64,000 nt of DNA from Mycolicibacter senuensis (lineage in GTDB: Bacteria; Actinomycetota; Actinomycetes; Mycobacteriales; Mycobacteriaceae): NCBI RefSeq assembly GCF_002101885.1, contig NZ_LQPS01000016.1, positions 62,001-126,000 of the forward strand, given 5' to 3'. Below, in pieces: positions 38,627 to 48,285 of the stretch (the stretch's first letter is position 1; every line of letters starts with the position of its first letter). Below the pieces are notes generated by a model, which saw nothing but the letters and a program-made list of their open reading frames with translations, was not told the DNA's origin and did not search any database. The position numbers were made by a program, and so were the translations under genes.

Positions 38627-38662
38627 CGAAGCCACATTCACACGAAGAGTAAGCGAGAATTC

Positions 38663-40579
38663 ATGGTTGAAGTCGAACGGCACTCCTACGACGTGGTCGT
38701 GATCGGTGCCGGCGGCGCGGGTCTGCGCGCGGTCATCGAAGCCCGCCAGCAGGGCCTGAGCGTGGCGGTGGTGTGCAAGTCGCTGTTCGGCAAGGCGCAC
38801 ACCGTGATGGCCGAGGGCGGTGCCGCCGCATCGATGGGCAACGTCAACGACAAAGACAATTGGCAGGTGCACTTCGGCGACACCATGCGTGGCGGCAAGT
38901 TCCTCAACAACTGGCGGATGGCGGAACTGCATGCCCGCGAGGCGCCGGAGCGGGTCTGGGAGCTGGAGACCTACGGCGCGTTGTTCGACCGCACCAAAGA
39001 CGGGAAGATCAACCAGCGCAACTTCGGTGGTCACACCTATCCGCGACTGGCGCATGTCGGCGACCGCACCGGCCTGGAGATGATCCGCACGCTGCAGCAG
39101 AAGGTCGTCTCGCTGCAGCAGGACGATCACGCCGAGTTCGGCGACTACGAGGCGAAGATCAAGGTCTTCCACGAGTGCACCATCACCGAATTGCTCAAAG
39201 ACGATTCCACCGGGGCGATTTCGGGTGCCTTCGGCTACTGGCGCGAATCCGGCAAGTTCATCGTGTTCGAGACGCCCGCGGTGGTGCTGGCCACCGGCGG
39301 GATCGGCAAGTCGTTCAAGGTGACGTCGAACTCCTGGGAGTACACCGGCGACGGACACGCGCTGGCGCTACGGGCCGGCGCGACGCTGATCAACATGGAG
39401 TTCGTGCAGTTCCATCCGACCGGGATGGTGTGGCCGCCCAGCGTGAAGGGGATTCTGGTCACCGAGGGCGTGCGCGGCGACGGCGGGGTGCTCAAGAACT
39501 CCGACGGGACGCGGTTCATGTTCGACTACATCCCACCGGTGTTCAAAGGCCAGTACGCCGAAACCGAGCAAGAAGCCGACCAGTGGCTCAAGGACAACGA
39601 CTCGGCCCGCCGCACTCCCGACCTGCTGCCGCGCGACGAGGTGGCCCGCGCCATCAACTCCGAGGTCAAGGCCGGGCGGGGTTCGCCCCACGGCGGGGTC
39701 TTCCTCGACATCGCCTCCCGGCTCAAGCCGGAGGAGATCAAGCGCCGCCTGCCCTCGATGTACCACCAGTTCATGCAGCTCGCCGAGGTCGACATCACCA
39801 AGGACGCGATGGAGGTGGGCCCCACCTGCCACTACGTGATGGGCGGTATCGAGGTCGACCCGGACAGTGCCGCAGCAGCGGTCCCGGGGCTGTTCGCCGC
39901 CGGTGAATGCGCCGGCGGGATGCACGGGTCCAACCGGCTGGGCGGCAACTCCCTGTCGGATCTGCTGGTCTTCGGCCGCCGCGCCGGTCTGGGCGCCGCG
40001 CAGTACGTGCGGGGGCTGGCCAGTCGGCCGGCGGTGGCGCCGGCGACGTTGGAGACCGCGGCGAAGCTGGCTCTGGCCCCGCTCGACCGGGCTGGCGGCG
40101 GCGCGGGCGAGAACCCGTACACGCTGCACTCCGATCTCCAGCAGTCGATGAACGACCTGGTCGGCATCATCCGCAACGCCGGCGAGCTGGAACAGGCCCT
40201 GGCCCGGCTTGAGGAGTTCAAGACCCGGTTCGCGGCCGTGGCCGTCGAGGGCGGCCGGCACTACAACCCGGGCTGGCATCTGGCCGTCGACCTGCGCAAC
40301 ATGCTGCTGGTCAGCGAGTGCGTGGCCAAGGCCGCGCTGCAGCGCACCGAGAGCCGCGGCGGGCACACCCGTGACGATCACCCGGGCATGGACTCGAATT
40401 GGCGCAAGACCCTGCTGGTCTGCCGGGTCGCCGACGACAGTGAGGTGCCCGACATCACGATCACCCCGGAGGCGCAGACCGGGATGCGCGAGGACCTGCT
40501 GGAACTGTTCGAGATTTCCGAGCTGGAGAAGTACTACACCGACGAAGAGCTGGCGCAACACCCGGGACGGAGAGCGTAA
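38663..40579 (+). CDS. sdhA: Succinate dehydrogenase flavoprotein subunit
   Basis: 638 residues (Rv0248c about 646). FAD-binding GAGGAG (15-20) and the covalent-FAD histidine His46 in KAHTVMAEGGAA. Active-site segments: EFVQFHPTGMVWP, VTEGVRGDGGVLKNSDG, and HYVMGGIEVDPDSAA, with the conserved SNRLGGNSLSDLLVFGRRAG near residue 430 and RTESRGGHTRDDHP in the helical domain. Oxidises succinate to fumarate in the citric acid cycle, feeding electrons to the iron-sulfur subunit. The stop codon shares one base with the sdhB start (TAATG). Confidence 0.93.
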   Translation: MVEVERHSYDVVVIGAGGAGLRAVIEARQQGLSVAVVCKSLFGKAHTVMAEGGAAASMGNVNDKDNWQVHFGDTMRGGKFLNNWRMAELHAREAPERVWELETYGALFDRTKDGKINQRNFGGHTYPRLAHVGDRTGLEMIRTLQQKVVSLQQDDHAEFGDYEAKIKVFHECTITELLKDDSTGAISGAFGYWRESGKFIVFETPAVVLATGGIGKSFKVTSNSWEYTGDGHALALRAGATLINMEFVQFHPTGMVWPPSVKGILVTEGVRGDGGVLKNSDGTRFMFDYIPPVFKGQYAETEQEADQWLKDNDSARRTPDLLPRDEVARAINSEVKAGRGSPHGGVFLDIASRLKPEEIKRRLPSMYHQFMQLAEVDITKDAMEVGPTCHYVMGGIEVDPDSAAAAVPGLFAAGECAGGMHGSNRLGGNSLSDLLVFGRRAGLGAAQYVRGLASRPAVAPATLETAAKLALAPLDRAGGGAGENPYTLHSDLQQSMNDLVGIIRNAGELEQALARLEEFKTRFAAVAVEGGRHYNPGWHLAVDLRNMLLVSECVAKAALQRTESRGGHTRDDHPGMDSNWRKTLLVCRVADDSEVPDITITPEAQTGMREDLLELFEISELEKYYTDEELAQHPGRRA

Positions 40580-41334
40580 TGACACACATCGCCCAGCTAC
40601 GGGTATGGCGCGGCGACATCGACGGCGGTGGGCTGCAGGACTTCGAGGTCGAGGTCAACGAGGGTGAGGTGGTCCTCGACGTCATCCATCGGTTGCAGGC
40701 GACCCAGACACCCGACCTGGCGGTGCGCTGGAACTGTAAGGCCGGCAAGTGCGGCTCGTGTTCGGCGGAGATCAACGGCTTCCCCCGACTGTTGTGCATG
40801 ACGCGGATGTCGATGTTCTCCCCGGATGAGACCATCACGGTGACGCCGGTGCGGACCTTCCCGGTGGTTCGTGACCTGGTCACCGACGTCTCCTTCAACT
40901 ACGAGAAGGCCCGCGAGATGCCGTCCTTCAAGCCGCCGGCGGATCTTCAACCCGGCGAGTACCGGATGCAGCAGGTCGACGTCGAGCGGTCCCAAGAGTT
41001 CCGCAAGTGCATCGAATGCTTTCTGTGCCAGAACGTCTGCCACGTCATCCGGGACCACGAGGACAACAAGCCGAACTTCGCCGGCCCGCGGATGTTCATC
41101 CGGCTGGCCGAGTTGGAGATGCACCCGCTGGACACCGCCGATCGGCGTCAGTTGGCTCAGGACGAGGCCGGTCTCGGGTTGTGCAACATCACCAAGTGCT
41201 GCACCGAGGTCTGCCCGGAACACATCACGATCACCGACAACGCCATCATCCCGATGAAGGAGCGGGTGGCCGGAGATCGCTACGACCCGATCGTCTGGCT
41301 CGGCCGAAAGATCTTCCGCCGCAAGCCTGACTGA
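40579..41334 (+). CDS. sdhB: Succinate dehydrogenase iron-sulfur subunit
   Basis: 251 residues (Rv0247c about 248). [2Fe-2S] ligands C53, C58, C61, C73 (NCKAGKCGSC and LLC); second-cluster ligands C144, C147, C150 with C212 (CIECFLCQNVC and CPE); and third-cluster ligands C154, C202 and C207/C208 (CNITKCCTEVC). Relays electrons from SdhA to the membrane anchor. Translationally coupled to sdhA. The aldo-keto reductase gene begins three bases after its stop, so it may share the transcript. Confidence 0.93.
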   Translation: MTHIAQLRVWRGDIDGGGLQDFEVEVNEGEVVLDVIHRLQATQTPDLAVRWNCKAGKCGSCSAEINGFPRLLCMTRMSMFSPDETITVTPVRTFPVVRDLVTDVSFNYEKAREMPSFKPPADLQPGEYRMQQVDVERSQEFRKCIECFLCQNVCHVIRDHEDNKPNFAGPRMFIRLAELEMHPLDTADRRQLAQDEAGLGLCNITKCCTEVCPEHITITDNAIIPMKERVAGDRYDPIVWLGRKIFRRKPD

Positions 41335-41337
41335 CCC

Positions 41338-42339
41338 GTGCAGGCCACCACGCTGGGACGAAGCGGCCTGCAGGTTTCACGTCTGGCGCTGGGGACCTGG
41401 GAGTTCAGCGGGGCGTGGGGCGAAGTCGACGAAGGCGCGGCGATCGCGCTCGTGCGCCGGGCCCGCGAGCTGGGGTTCAACTTCTTCGACACCGCGCACG
41501 AGTACGGATTCGGAGCCGCCGAACGCATTCTCGGCACCGCATTGCGTCACGATCTCGACCATGCCCGCGACGAGGTGGTGATCGCGACCAAGGGCGGGCT
41601 GCGGGAGACCGACGACGGTCCCGTCCGCGACGCCCGGCCCGAATGGCTTCGCCACGACGTCGACACCAGCCTGGCCGCGTTGGGCATCGACCACATCGAT
41701 CTGTACCAGGTGCACTGGCCCGATCCGGCCGTGCCGGCAGCCGAAACCGCCGGCGCCCTGGCCGAATTGGTCGCGGCGGGCAAGATTCGCCATGTCGGGG
41801 TGTCGAACTACGACGTCGATCAGATCGCGCAGTTCTCGGCGACCCTTCCGGTGGAAACCGTCCAGCCGCCGTTCAACATGCTGCGGCGCGGCCTGCAGGA
41901 CAGCCTGTTCCCTTACTGCGTGGCCAACGACATCGGTGTGCTGGTCTACGGGGCCCTGGCGCACGGACTGCTGACCGGGGCCATCACCTCCGACAGCGGT
42001 CTTGCAGCCGATGACTGGCGCGCGCAGAGCGGAATCTTCAGCGGGGACGGGTTCGCGCGGAACCTGGAAGTCGTTGCGGGACTTCGCGCGCTGGCCGCCG
42101 AGCTGGGCGTCACCCTGAGCCAACTGGCGTTGGCGTGGACGTTGGCGCAGTCCGGCGTGCAGGTCGCCATCGTCGGGGCGCAGCATGTCGGCCATCTGCA
42201 GGACAGCGCCGCAGCGGTGCACCTGGAGCTGACGGCCGATGATCTGGCCGCCATCGCCGAGATCCTGGCGACGGCGGCACCGCTGGGCGGGCCCTACCCG
42301 GAGATGTGGAAGGAGTTCGCCGAGCGCGACGGCCGATGA
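41338..42339 (+). CDS. Aldo/keto reductase (voltage-channel beta-subunit type)
   Basis: 333 residues from GTG 41338. TIM-barrel NADPH-dependent oxidoreductase with the full tetrad Asp51, Tyr56 (FFDTAHEYG), Lys85 (IATKGG) and His126 (DLYQVHW). GVSNYDVDQI and IVGAQHVGHLQDSAA bind the cofactor. Closest in style to the AKR families related to Kv beta subunits and to bacterial YghZ/IolS-type enzymes. The start three bases after sdhB suggests read-through from the succinate dehydrogenase operon. Substrate unknown. It converges on another, distantly related AKR gene. Confidence 0.85.
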   Translation: MQATTLGRSGLQVSRLALGTWEFSGAWGEVDEGAAIALVRRARELGFNFFDTAHEYGFGAAERILGTALRHDLDHARDEVVIATKGGLRETDDGPVRDARPEWLRHDVDTSLAALGIDHIDLYQVHWPDPAVPAAETAGALAELVAAGKIRHVGVSNYDVDQIAQFSATLPVETVQPPFNMLRRGLQDSLFPYCVANDIGVLVYGALAHGLLTGAITSDSGLAADDWRAQSGIFSGDGFARNLEVVAGLRALAAELGVTLSQLALAWTLAQSGVQVAIVGAQHVGHLQDSAAAVHLELTADDLAAIAEILATAAPLGGPYPEMWKEFAERDGR

Positions 42340-42348
42340 CGCGCCTGC

Positions 42349-43260
42349 TCAGGTGCCCAGGAACGTCATCGGGTGGTGGTGAATCCGGGTTCCGTTGTGC
42401 AGCCCGTTGAGCAGTTCCATGTCGGCGTCGCTCAACTCGAAGTCGAAGACGTCGAAGTTCTCCACGATCCGGTGCGGTTTCGACGAGCGCGGAGTGACCA
42501 CATTGCCCAGCTGCAAACTCCACCGGATGAGCACCTGCGCCGGCGACCGGTCGTGCTTGGCGCCGATCGCCTTCACCGTCGGGTTGTCGATCACCCGGAC
42601 GATGACGTGGCGCTCACCGAAGCCCAGCGGGCTGTGCGCCTCGGTGACGATGCGATGCTCGGCGTGAAACCGGCGCAGCCGCTCCTGGTTGAACAGCGGG
42701 TGCAGTTCGACCTGGTTGAGTGCGGGCGCCACCGATGTCTCGTCGATGAGCTCGGCGAGCAGGTCCTCGGTGAAGTTGCAGACGCCGATCGACCGGACCA
42801 GCCTCTGTTCGCGGGCATGGATCATGGCCTGCCAGCTGTCGAGGTACTTGCCCACCTCGGGCGCCGGCCAGTGGATCAGGTACATGTCCAGGTAGTCCAG
42901 GCCGAGCCGGTCGATGCTCTCGCGACAGGCGTCCAGGGTGCTGGCGTACCCCTGCCGGGAGGTGCCCAGCTTGGTGGTGACGAACAGTTCGGAACGTGGA
43001 ACCCCGGACGCTTTGATGGCGCGGCCGACCACGGCCTCGTTGCCGTAGGAGGCCGCGGTGTCGATCAGCCGGCAGCCACTGTCCAGGGCGGCCAGGATTG
43101 AGGCCTCGGTCTGCTCATCGGACAGCTTCGCCACCCCGAGTCCCAAGACCGGCATGGTCACGCGGTTGTTGAGGGCGGTATGCGGAATCGAATACGCATT
43201 CGTCCCGGCCCGGGCGGACTCAGCGGTGTCCACCGCAAATGAAGCAAAAGAAATCGTCAT
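42349..43260 (-). CDS. Aldo/keto reductase (AKR5-like, 2,5-diketogluconate reductase type)
   Basis: 303 residues. Tetrad Asp67, Tyr72 (LIDTAASYGN), Lys97 (VTTKLG), His130 (MYLIHWP); GVCNFTEDLLAEL and ALNQVELHPLFNQERL are typical of small-molecule AKRs, and the C-terminal RSSKPHRIVENFDVFDFEL binds the 2'-phosphate of NADPH. Similar in type to Rv2971. The N-terminus is some 20 residues longer than usual before the first barrel strand; ATG 43260 has only a weak GAAAAG upstream, so a start nearer residue 20-36 is possible. Upstream direct repeats (43280-43305) may be regulatory. Confidence 0.85.
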   Translation of the reverse strand: MTISFASFAVDTAESARAGTNAYSIPHTALNNRVTMPVLGLGVAKLSDEQTEASILAALDSGCRLIDTAASYGNEAVVGRAIKASGVPRSELFVTTKLGTSRQGYASTLDACRESIDRLGLDYLDMYLIHWPAPEVGKYLDSWQAMIHAREQRLVRSIGVCNFTEDLLAELIDETSVAPALNQVELHPLFNQERLRRFHAEHRIVTEAHSPLGFGERHVIVRVIDNPTVKAIGAKHDRSPAQVLIRWSLQLGNVVTPRSSKPHRIVENFDVFDFELSDADMELLNGLHNGTRIHHHPMTFLGT

Positions 43261-43279
43261 CTTTTCGACCTACACATTC

Positions 43280-43305
43280 GGTTACGTTGCATCTCTGGTT
43301 ACGTT
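43280..43305. repeat. Direct repeat upstream of the leftward AKR gene
   Basis: GGTTACGTT occurs at 43280-43288 and 43297-43305, 17 bases start to start, 20-45 bases upstream of the AKR start codon at 43260. A position in the promoter region suggests a regulator binding site; no regulator gene is adjacent. Confidence 0.35.
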
Positions 43306-43479
43306 TCCAGCACGCGGAACCGCCGCTGATCAACCTGGTGGTTTCTGACGGCAGATGTTGCGCTTATCCAGCGATTACCGCGTCGATGCGGTTCGGGAGC
43401 ACGGGCGCATCCGCACGAACCGTTATACCGACGTGATCGAACCGCAGTCAATCCGCGATAGGCGACAAATGGCTCGTCA

Positions 43480-43495
43480 CGTGAAATTGATCACA
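43480..43495. promoter_or_regulatory. CRP-like binding site
   Basis: CGTGA-AATTGA-TCACA matches the CRP consensus TGTGA-n6-TCACA at 9 of 10 defined positions. It lies between the end of the inositol monophosphatase gene and the AKR gene, about 220 bases upstream of the latter. Mycobacterial Crp (Rv3676) reads this type of site. Confidence 0.45.
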
Positions 43496-43513
43496 ATTCC
43501 CGTGCCGGCACGG

Positions 43514-44383
43514 CTATTGCGGGATCGCGGCGAATCCACCCTCGCGCCGCAGCGTCGCGATGAATTCGTCGGCGATACCCGGTGCCGCGGCGATGATGAC
43601 ATCGCCACTGTCGATCTCCGGACCCGGCAGCACCACCCGGGCGCCCGCCTCGGCCGCGATCAGCGATCCCGCCGCGTGGTCCCACAGCTTGATGCCGTGC
43701 TCGTAATACACGTCCAGCCGTCCCGCGGCCACCATGCACAGATCCAGCGCCGCCGAGCCGATCCGTCGCACGTCGCGTACCGCCGGCAGCAGCCGGGCCA
43801 GCAACACCGCCTGGGCGGCCCGGCGGTGGGGCGAGTATCCGAAGCCGGTCCCGAGCAGTGCCACGGACAGTTCGGCGACCTCGGTGCAGCGCAGCGCAGC
43901 GGTGCCCGTCCGATCGGTGACCTGTGCGCCCAGCCCCGCGCCGGCCGAGTAGATCCGGTCGCCGACCACGTCCGCGACCGCGCCGGCCACCGATACTCCG
44001 CCGACCTGTGCGGCCACCGAGACCGCGTAGGCCGGTACGCCGTACATGAAGTTCACGGTGCCGTCGATCGGGTCGACGACCCAGGTGACCGCACCGGGGT
44101 CGCGCCCGGAGACGTCGCCGGAGCCGCCGCCCTCCTCGCCCAGCACCGCATCGCCGGGCCGCAGCGCGGCCAGCCGGTCCCGGATGAACCGCTCGGTCTC
44201 GGTGTCGACCACCGTCACCGGATCGGTCGGACTGCTTTTCGTCTGCACCAGGTCGTGGGCTGAATCGGCGGCTTGGGCGCCGAACACCTCGGCTCGGCGG
44301 CGCCGCACGAAGTCGGCCGCCTCCGCCACCAGGGTCTCCGCCGTGGACCGCAAGCGTCCCGGGTCGTCATACAGCGTCGCCAT
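43514..44383 (-). CDS. Inositol monophosphatase family protein (SuhB-like)
   Basis: 289 residues from ATG 44383 (an upstream start would add six residues). Mg2+-dependent phosphatase fold: LGEEGG (82-87, metal-binding Glu), WVVDPIDGTVNFMYG (101-115, Asp104 and Asp107), GSAALDLCMVAAGRLDVYYE, and KLWDHAAGSLIAAEAGA with the third metal Asp. Hydrolyses inositol-1-phosphate or related sugar phosphates; in mycobacteria inositol feeds phosphatidylinositol, PIMs and mycothiol. Similar to Rv2701c (SuhB), which lies elsewhere in M. tuberculosis, so this is either a relocated suhB or a paralogue. Confidence 0.85.
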   Translation of the reverse strand: MATLYDDPGRLRSTAETLVAEAADFVRRRRAEVFGAQAADSAHDLVQTKSSPTDPVTVVDTETERFIRDRLAALRPGDAVLGEEGGGSGDVSGRDPGAVTWVVDPIDGTVNFMYGVPAYAVSVAAQVGGVSVAGAVADVVGDRIYSAGAGLGAQVTDRTGTAALRCTEVAELSVALLGTGFGYSPHRRAAQAVLLARLLPAVRDVRRIGSAALDLCMVAAGRLDVYYEHGIKLWDHAAGSLIAAEAGARVVLPGPEIDSGDVIIAAAPGIADEFIATLRREGGFAAIPQ

Positions 44384-44447
44384 CTGCCCATAGCAACACA
44401 TCTGCGGTGGTCATCGCACCTTCGGCGACGCCACACCGCAGCGGGAA

Positions 44448-44987
<540 letters not shown>

Positions 44988-45047
44988 CTACCCGCCGCGC
45001 CCCGGCCGAGGCGGATCGGCCGCGGCAGAGCGGGCTGACCTGGTGAG

Positions 45048-45061
45048 ACCAACTGGTTGGT
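45048..45061. promoter_or_regulatory. Inverted repeat in the Rv0245-fadE5 divergent region
   Basis: ACCAAC-TG-GTTGGT, perfect 6-bp arms, about 60 bases upstream of the fadE5 -10 box. Similar to the repeat before fadE6 (4400-4413). Confidence 0.4.
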
Positions 45062-45115
45062 TAGTTAGCTAAGAGGATGTAGCTCACACTGGCTTGCGCT
45101 GTGGGTTCCAGAAGG

Positions 45116-45146
45116 TATATTTCAGGGCACGTTACTGGTGGGTAAC
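45116..45146 (+). promoter_or_regulatory. fadE5 -10 box with downstream TTAC-N6-GTAA operator
   Basis: TATATT (45116-45121) is a good -10 element, giving a start near 45128. Immediately downstream, GTTAC-n6-GTAAC (45131-45146) is a palindrome of the same TTAC-n6-GTAA design as those at 49702-49715 and 52748-52761. A repressor bound there would block early elongation. Confidence 0.5.
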
Positions 45147-45194
45147 TTAAGCCCAAGTACCCAACCGCAAGTGGCATCCCATGAGGAGGAAGCT

Positions 45195-47039
45195 GTGAGC
45201 CACTACAAGAGCAATGTCCGTGACCAGGTATTCAACCTGTTCGAGGTCTTCGGCCTGGACCAGGTCTTCGGTCAGGGCGAATACGCCGACCTCGACGTCG
45301 ACACCGCTACGGAGATGCTCGGCGAGATGGTCCGGCTGGCCGAGGGCCCGATTGCTGACTCCTTCGTCGAGGGCGACCGCAACCCGCCGGTGTTCGACCC
45401 GGCCACCCACACCGTGACTTTGCCCGAGTCGTTCAAGAAGTCGGTGCGCGCCACCCTGGATGCCGGCTGGGACCGGGCCGGCATCGACGAGGCACTCGGC
45501 GGCATGCCGATGCCCAAGGCGCTGATGTGGGCGCTGCACGAGCACATCCTCGGCGCCAACCCGGCGGTGTGGATGTACGCCGGCGGCGCCGGTTTCGCCA
45601 ACATCTTCTTCCACGTGGCCACCGAGGAGCAGAAGAAGTGGGCCGTCATCGCCGCCGAGCGCGGCTGGGGCTCGACCATGGTGCTCACTGAGCCGGATGC
45701 CGGCTCGGATGTGGGCGCCGGACGCACCAAGGCCGTCCAGCAGTCCGACGGCTCCTGGCACATCGACGGCGTCAAGCGGTTCATCACCTCGGCTGACTCC
45801 GACGACCTGTTCGAGAACATCTTCCACCTGGTGCTGGCCCGCCCCGAGGGCGCCAAGCCGGGCACCAAGGGCCTGTCGCTGTTCTTCGTGCCGAAGTTCC
45901 TGTTCGACTTCGAGACCGGCGAGCTCGGCGAGCGCAACGGTGTGTTCGTCACCAACGTCGAGCACAAGATGGGCCTGAAGGTCTCGGCCACCTGTGAGCT
46001 CACCTTCGGCCAGCACGGGGTGCCGGCCAAGGGCTGGCTGGTCGGCGAGGTGCACAACGGCATCGCCCAGATGTTCGACGTGATCGAGCAGGCCCGGATG
46101 ATGGTCGGCACCAAGGCCATCGCCACGCTGTCCACCGGCTACCTCAACGCACTGGAGTACGCCAAGGAACGGGTGCAGGGCGCCGACCTGACCCAGATGA
46201 CCGACAAGTCCGCACCGCGGGTGACCATCACCCACCACCCGGACGTGCGCCGGTCGCTGATGACCCAGAAGGCTTACGCCGAGGGGCTGCGGGCGCTGTA
46301 CCTCTACACCTCGACCTACCAGGACGCCGCCGTGGCCGAGAAGCTGCACGGCGTCGAGCCGGATCTCGCCGTCCGCATCAACGACCTGATGCTGCCGATC
46401 GTCAAGGGGGTCGGCTCCGAGCAGGCCTACGCCAAGCTCACCGAGAGCCTGCAGACGCTCGGCGGGTCGGGATTCTTGCAGGACTACCCGATCGAGCAGT
46501 ACATCCGTGACGCCAAGATCGACTCGCTGTACGAGGGCACCACGGCCATCCAGGCGCAGGATTTCTTCTTCCGCAAGATCGTCCGGGACAAGGGCCAGGC
46601 GCTGGGGCACGTCGCGGGCGAGATCGAGGCGTTCATCGCCAACGAGTCCGGCAACGGCCGGCTCAAGGCGGAGCGCGAGCTGCTGGCCACCGCGCTGGCC
46701 GACGTGCAGGGCATGGCCGCGACGCTGACCGGCTACCTGATGGCCGCGCAGGAGGACATCTCCAGCATCTACAAGGTGGGGCTGGGTTCGGTGCGCTTCC
46801 TGATGAGCGTCGGCGACCTGATCATCGGGTGGCTGTTGGCCCGCCAGGCCGCGGTGGCCGTGGCAGCCCTGGACGCCGGCGGCAGCGATATCTCAGGCGC
46901 CGACCGGGCGTTCTATGAGGGCAAGATCGCGGTGGCATCGTTCTTCACCAAGAACTTCCTGCCGCTGCTGACCAGCACCCGCTCGGTGATCGACGCCATC
47001 GACAACGACATCATGGAGCTCGACGAGGCGGCGTTCTAG
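45195..47039 (+). CDS. fadE5: Acyl-CoA dehydrogenase FadE5
   Basis: 614 residues (M. tuberculosis FadE5, Rv0244c, 611). GTG 45195 chosen behind GAGGAGGAA. Acyl-CoA dehydrogenase with the extended C-terminus of the long FadE5 class: N-terminal [37 protein letters not shown] signature; [92 protein letters not shown], then a helical tail of about 130 residues. FadE5 has broad acyl-chain specificity in beta-oxidation and matters for growth on fatty acids. Monocistronic by its promoter and terminator. Confidence 0.92.
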   Translation: MSHYKSNVRDQVFNLFEVFGLDQVFGQGEYADLDVDTATEMLGEMVRLAEGPIADSFVEGDRNPPVFDPATHTVTLPESFKKSVRATLDAGWDRAGIDEALGGMPMPKALMWALHEHILGANPAVWMYAGGAGFANIFFHVATEEQKKWAVIAAERGWGSTMVLTEPDAGSDVGAGRTKAVQQSDGSWHIDGVKRFITSADSDDLFENIFHLVLARPEGAKPGTKGLSLFFVPKFLFDFETGELGERNGVFVTNVEHKMGLKVSATCELTFGQHGVPAKGWLVGEVHNGIAQMFDVIEQARMMVGTKAIATLSTGYLNALEYAKERVQGADLTQMTDKSAPRVTITHHPDVRRSLMTQKAYAEGLRALYLYTSTYQDAAVAEKLHGVEPDLAVRINDLMLPIVKGVGSEQAYAKLTESLQTLGGSGFLQDYPIEQYIRDAKIDSLYEGTTAIQAQDFFFRKIVRDKGQALGHVAGEIEAFIANESGNGRLKAERELLATALADVQGMAATLTGYLMAAQEDISSIYKVGLGSVRFLMSVGDLIIGWLLARQAAVAVAALDAGGSDISGADRAFYEGKIAVASFFTKNFLPLLTSTRSVIDAIDNDIMELDEAAF

Positions 47040-47063
47040 AACGCCGCGACAACACAGGCCGCG

Positions 47064-47094
47064 CAGGCCCCCGAGGCGATCCCTTGGGGGCCTG
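47064..47094 (+). terminator. Hairpin terminator after fadE5
   Basis: CAGGCCCCC (47064-47072) and GGGGGCCTG (47086-47094) form a 9-bp stem with a 13-base loop, 25 bases after the fadE5 stop, followed by a T-rich TTGCATT. Confidence 0.65.
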
Positions 47095-47183
47095 TTGCAT
47101 TGCGGCCGGCGCGAGCCGCCTTGTCGTGATCTGTGGGATGTATGGCGTAGACGTCATCGGGGTGTTCGGCTGACACTGATGGC

Positions 47184-47377
47184 GTGACCCGCAGCGTCGT
47201 CGTCCTCGGCTATCCGCGCTGCCCGACCCCACGTCGGGTCTCGACACGGTGGTGCTGCCCGGCGGCGCGGGTGTCGACGCGGCGCGGGCCGGCTTCGGTA
47301 CCGCAGAAACCCTGCGCCGCACCTTCGTCCGCCGGCTCGGTATCGCGCCGGACCACTACCGCAAGACCTTCGCCTGA
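47184..47377 (+). pseudogene. Internally deleted GlxA-type AraC regulator
   Basis: A GTG at 47184 starts TRSVVVLGYP, the usual first strand of a DJ-1/AraC (GlxA-type) regulator. After about 11 codons the sequence jumps frame to SGLDTVVLPGGAG (47234 on), a fragment of the DJ-1 domain, which runs directly into GFGTAETLRRTFVRRLGIAPDHYRKTFA, the end of the second AraC helix-turn-helix, and stops at 47377. About 270 residues of the normal 320 are missing. It stands just before a DJ-1 family gene, the normal partner of such a regulator. Confidence 0.65.
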
Positions 47378-47398
47378 CACCCCCGAAAGGACAAGACC

Positions 47399-48112
47399 GT
47401 GCAGATCGCGATCGTGCTCTATCCCGGCTTCACCGCGCTGGACTTCATCGGCCCCTACGAGACGCTGCGCTGGCTGCCGCGCGTCCAGCTGCGCCTGCTG
47501 TGGCACGAGCCCGGGCCGATCATCGCCGACTCCGGCGTGCTCGTCGTCGGGGCCACCCATTCGTTCGACGAAACCCCCTGCCCCGACGTCATTCTGGTAC
47601 CCGGCGGCATGACGACCACCGAACACGCCCGCGACGAGAAGCTGCTGGAGTGGGTGCGGCGAGCCCATGCCACGGCCACCTGGACGGCATCGGTGTGCTC
47701 CGGGTCGGTCATCCTGGCGGCCGCCGGGCTGCTGGCCGGCAAGCGAGCCACCTCCCATTGGATGGCGCTGCCCGCTCTGAAGGCGTTCGGGGTCACCCCG
47801 GTCGCAGACGAACGCATCGTGCACTCCGGCGACATCGTCACCTGTGCGGGAGTCTCGGCCGGCATCGACCTCGGACTGTGGCTGGCCGGGCGGATCGGCG
47901 GCGAGCACCGCGCGAAGGTCATCCAGTTGTCACTGGAATACGATCCGCAGCCGCCGTTCGACTCCGGGCACATGTCGAAGGCGTCGGCGAAGACCAAGGC
48001 CGCGGCGAGCGCGCTGATGGCCAAGGATCTGGCGACGCCGAGCCAGCTGAAAGCCGGAGCACTACTGCTGTGGGATCGAGCGATCGGCGCGGCCCGACGC
48101 CGACGCGGTTAG
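47399..48112 (+). CDS. DJ-1/PfpI family protein, isonitrile hydratase-like
   Basis: 237 residues; GAAAGGAC upstream of GTG 47399. DJ-1/PfpI fold with the nucleophile-elbow cysteine in TASVCSGSVILAAAG (about residue 100), the upstream Glu/Asp strand ALDFIGPYETLRWL, and LVPGGM. Related to isonitrile hydratases and the N-terminal domain of GlxA regulators. A C-terminal Lys/Ala-rich extension (SKASAKTKAAASALMAKDL) is unusual. Its neighbouring AraC-type regulator is a pseudogene, so control of this gene has probably changed. Enzymatic role not certain. Confidence 0.78.
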   Translation: MQIAIVLYPGFTALDFIGPYETLRWLPRVQLRLLWHEPGPIIADSGVLVVGATHSFDETPCPDVILVPGGMTTTEHARDEKLLEWVRRAHATATWTASVCSGSVILAAAGLLAGKRATSHWMALPALKAFGVTPVADERIVHSGDIVTCAGVSAGIDLGLWLAGRIGGEHRAKVIQLSLEYDPQPPFDSGHMSKASAKTKAAASALMAKDLATPSQLKAGALLLWDRAIGAARRRRG

Positions 48113-48285
48113 CCGGGATGAGTTGGCCGCCGCTGGATCCCCTCAGTCCAGCGGCGGGCCAAGACGTAGGTTGCTCCGCGATGCCATGGGGGCAGACGCC
48201 CACGCGGAGCGAACCGTGCTGCTGACTACCCGCGGCCACCCGGGCACAAACCTGGTGGTCGGCGGCCTGGTCGCCGCCGCGGGCG

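Noticed and set aside
48261..48278. GGCGGC/GCCGCC hairpin between the DJ-1 and fadA2 genes as a terminator
   Set aside because: Six GC pairs in GC-rich DNA are expected by chance, with no T-run.
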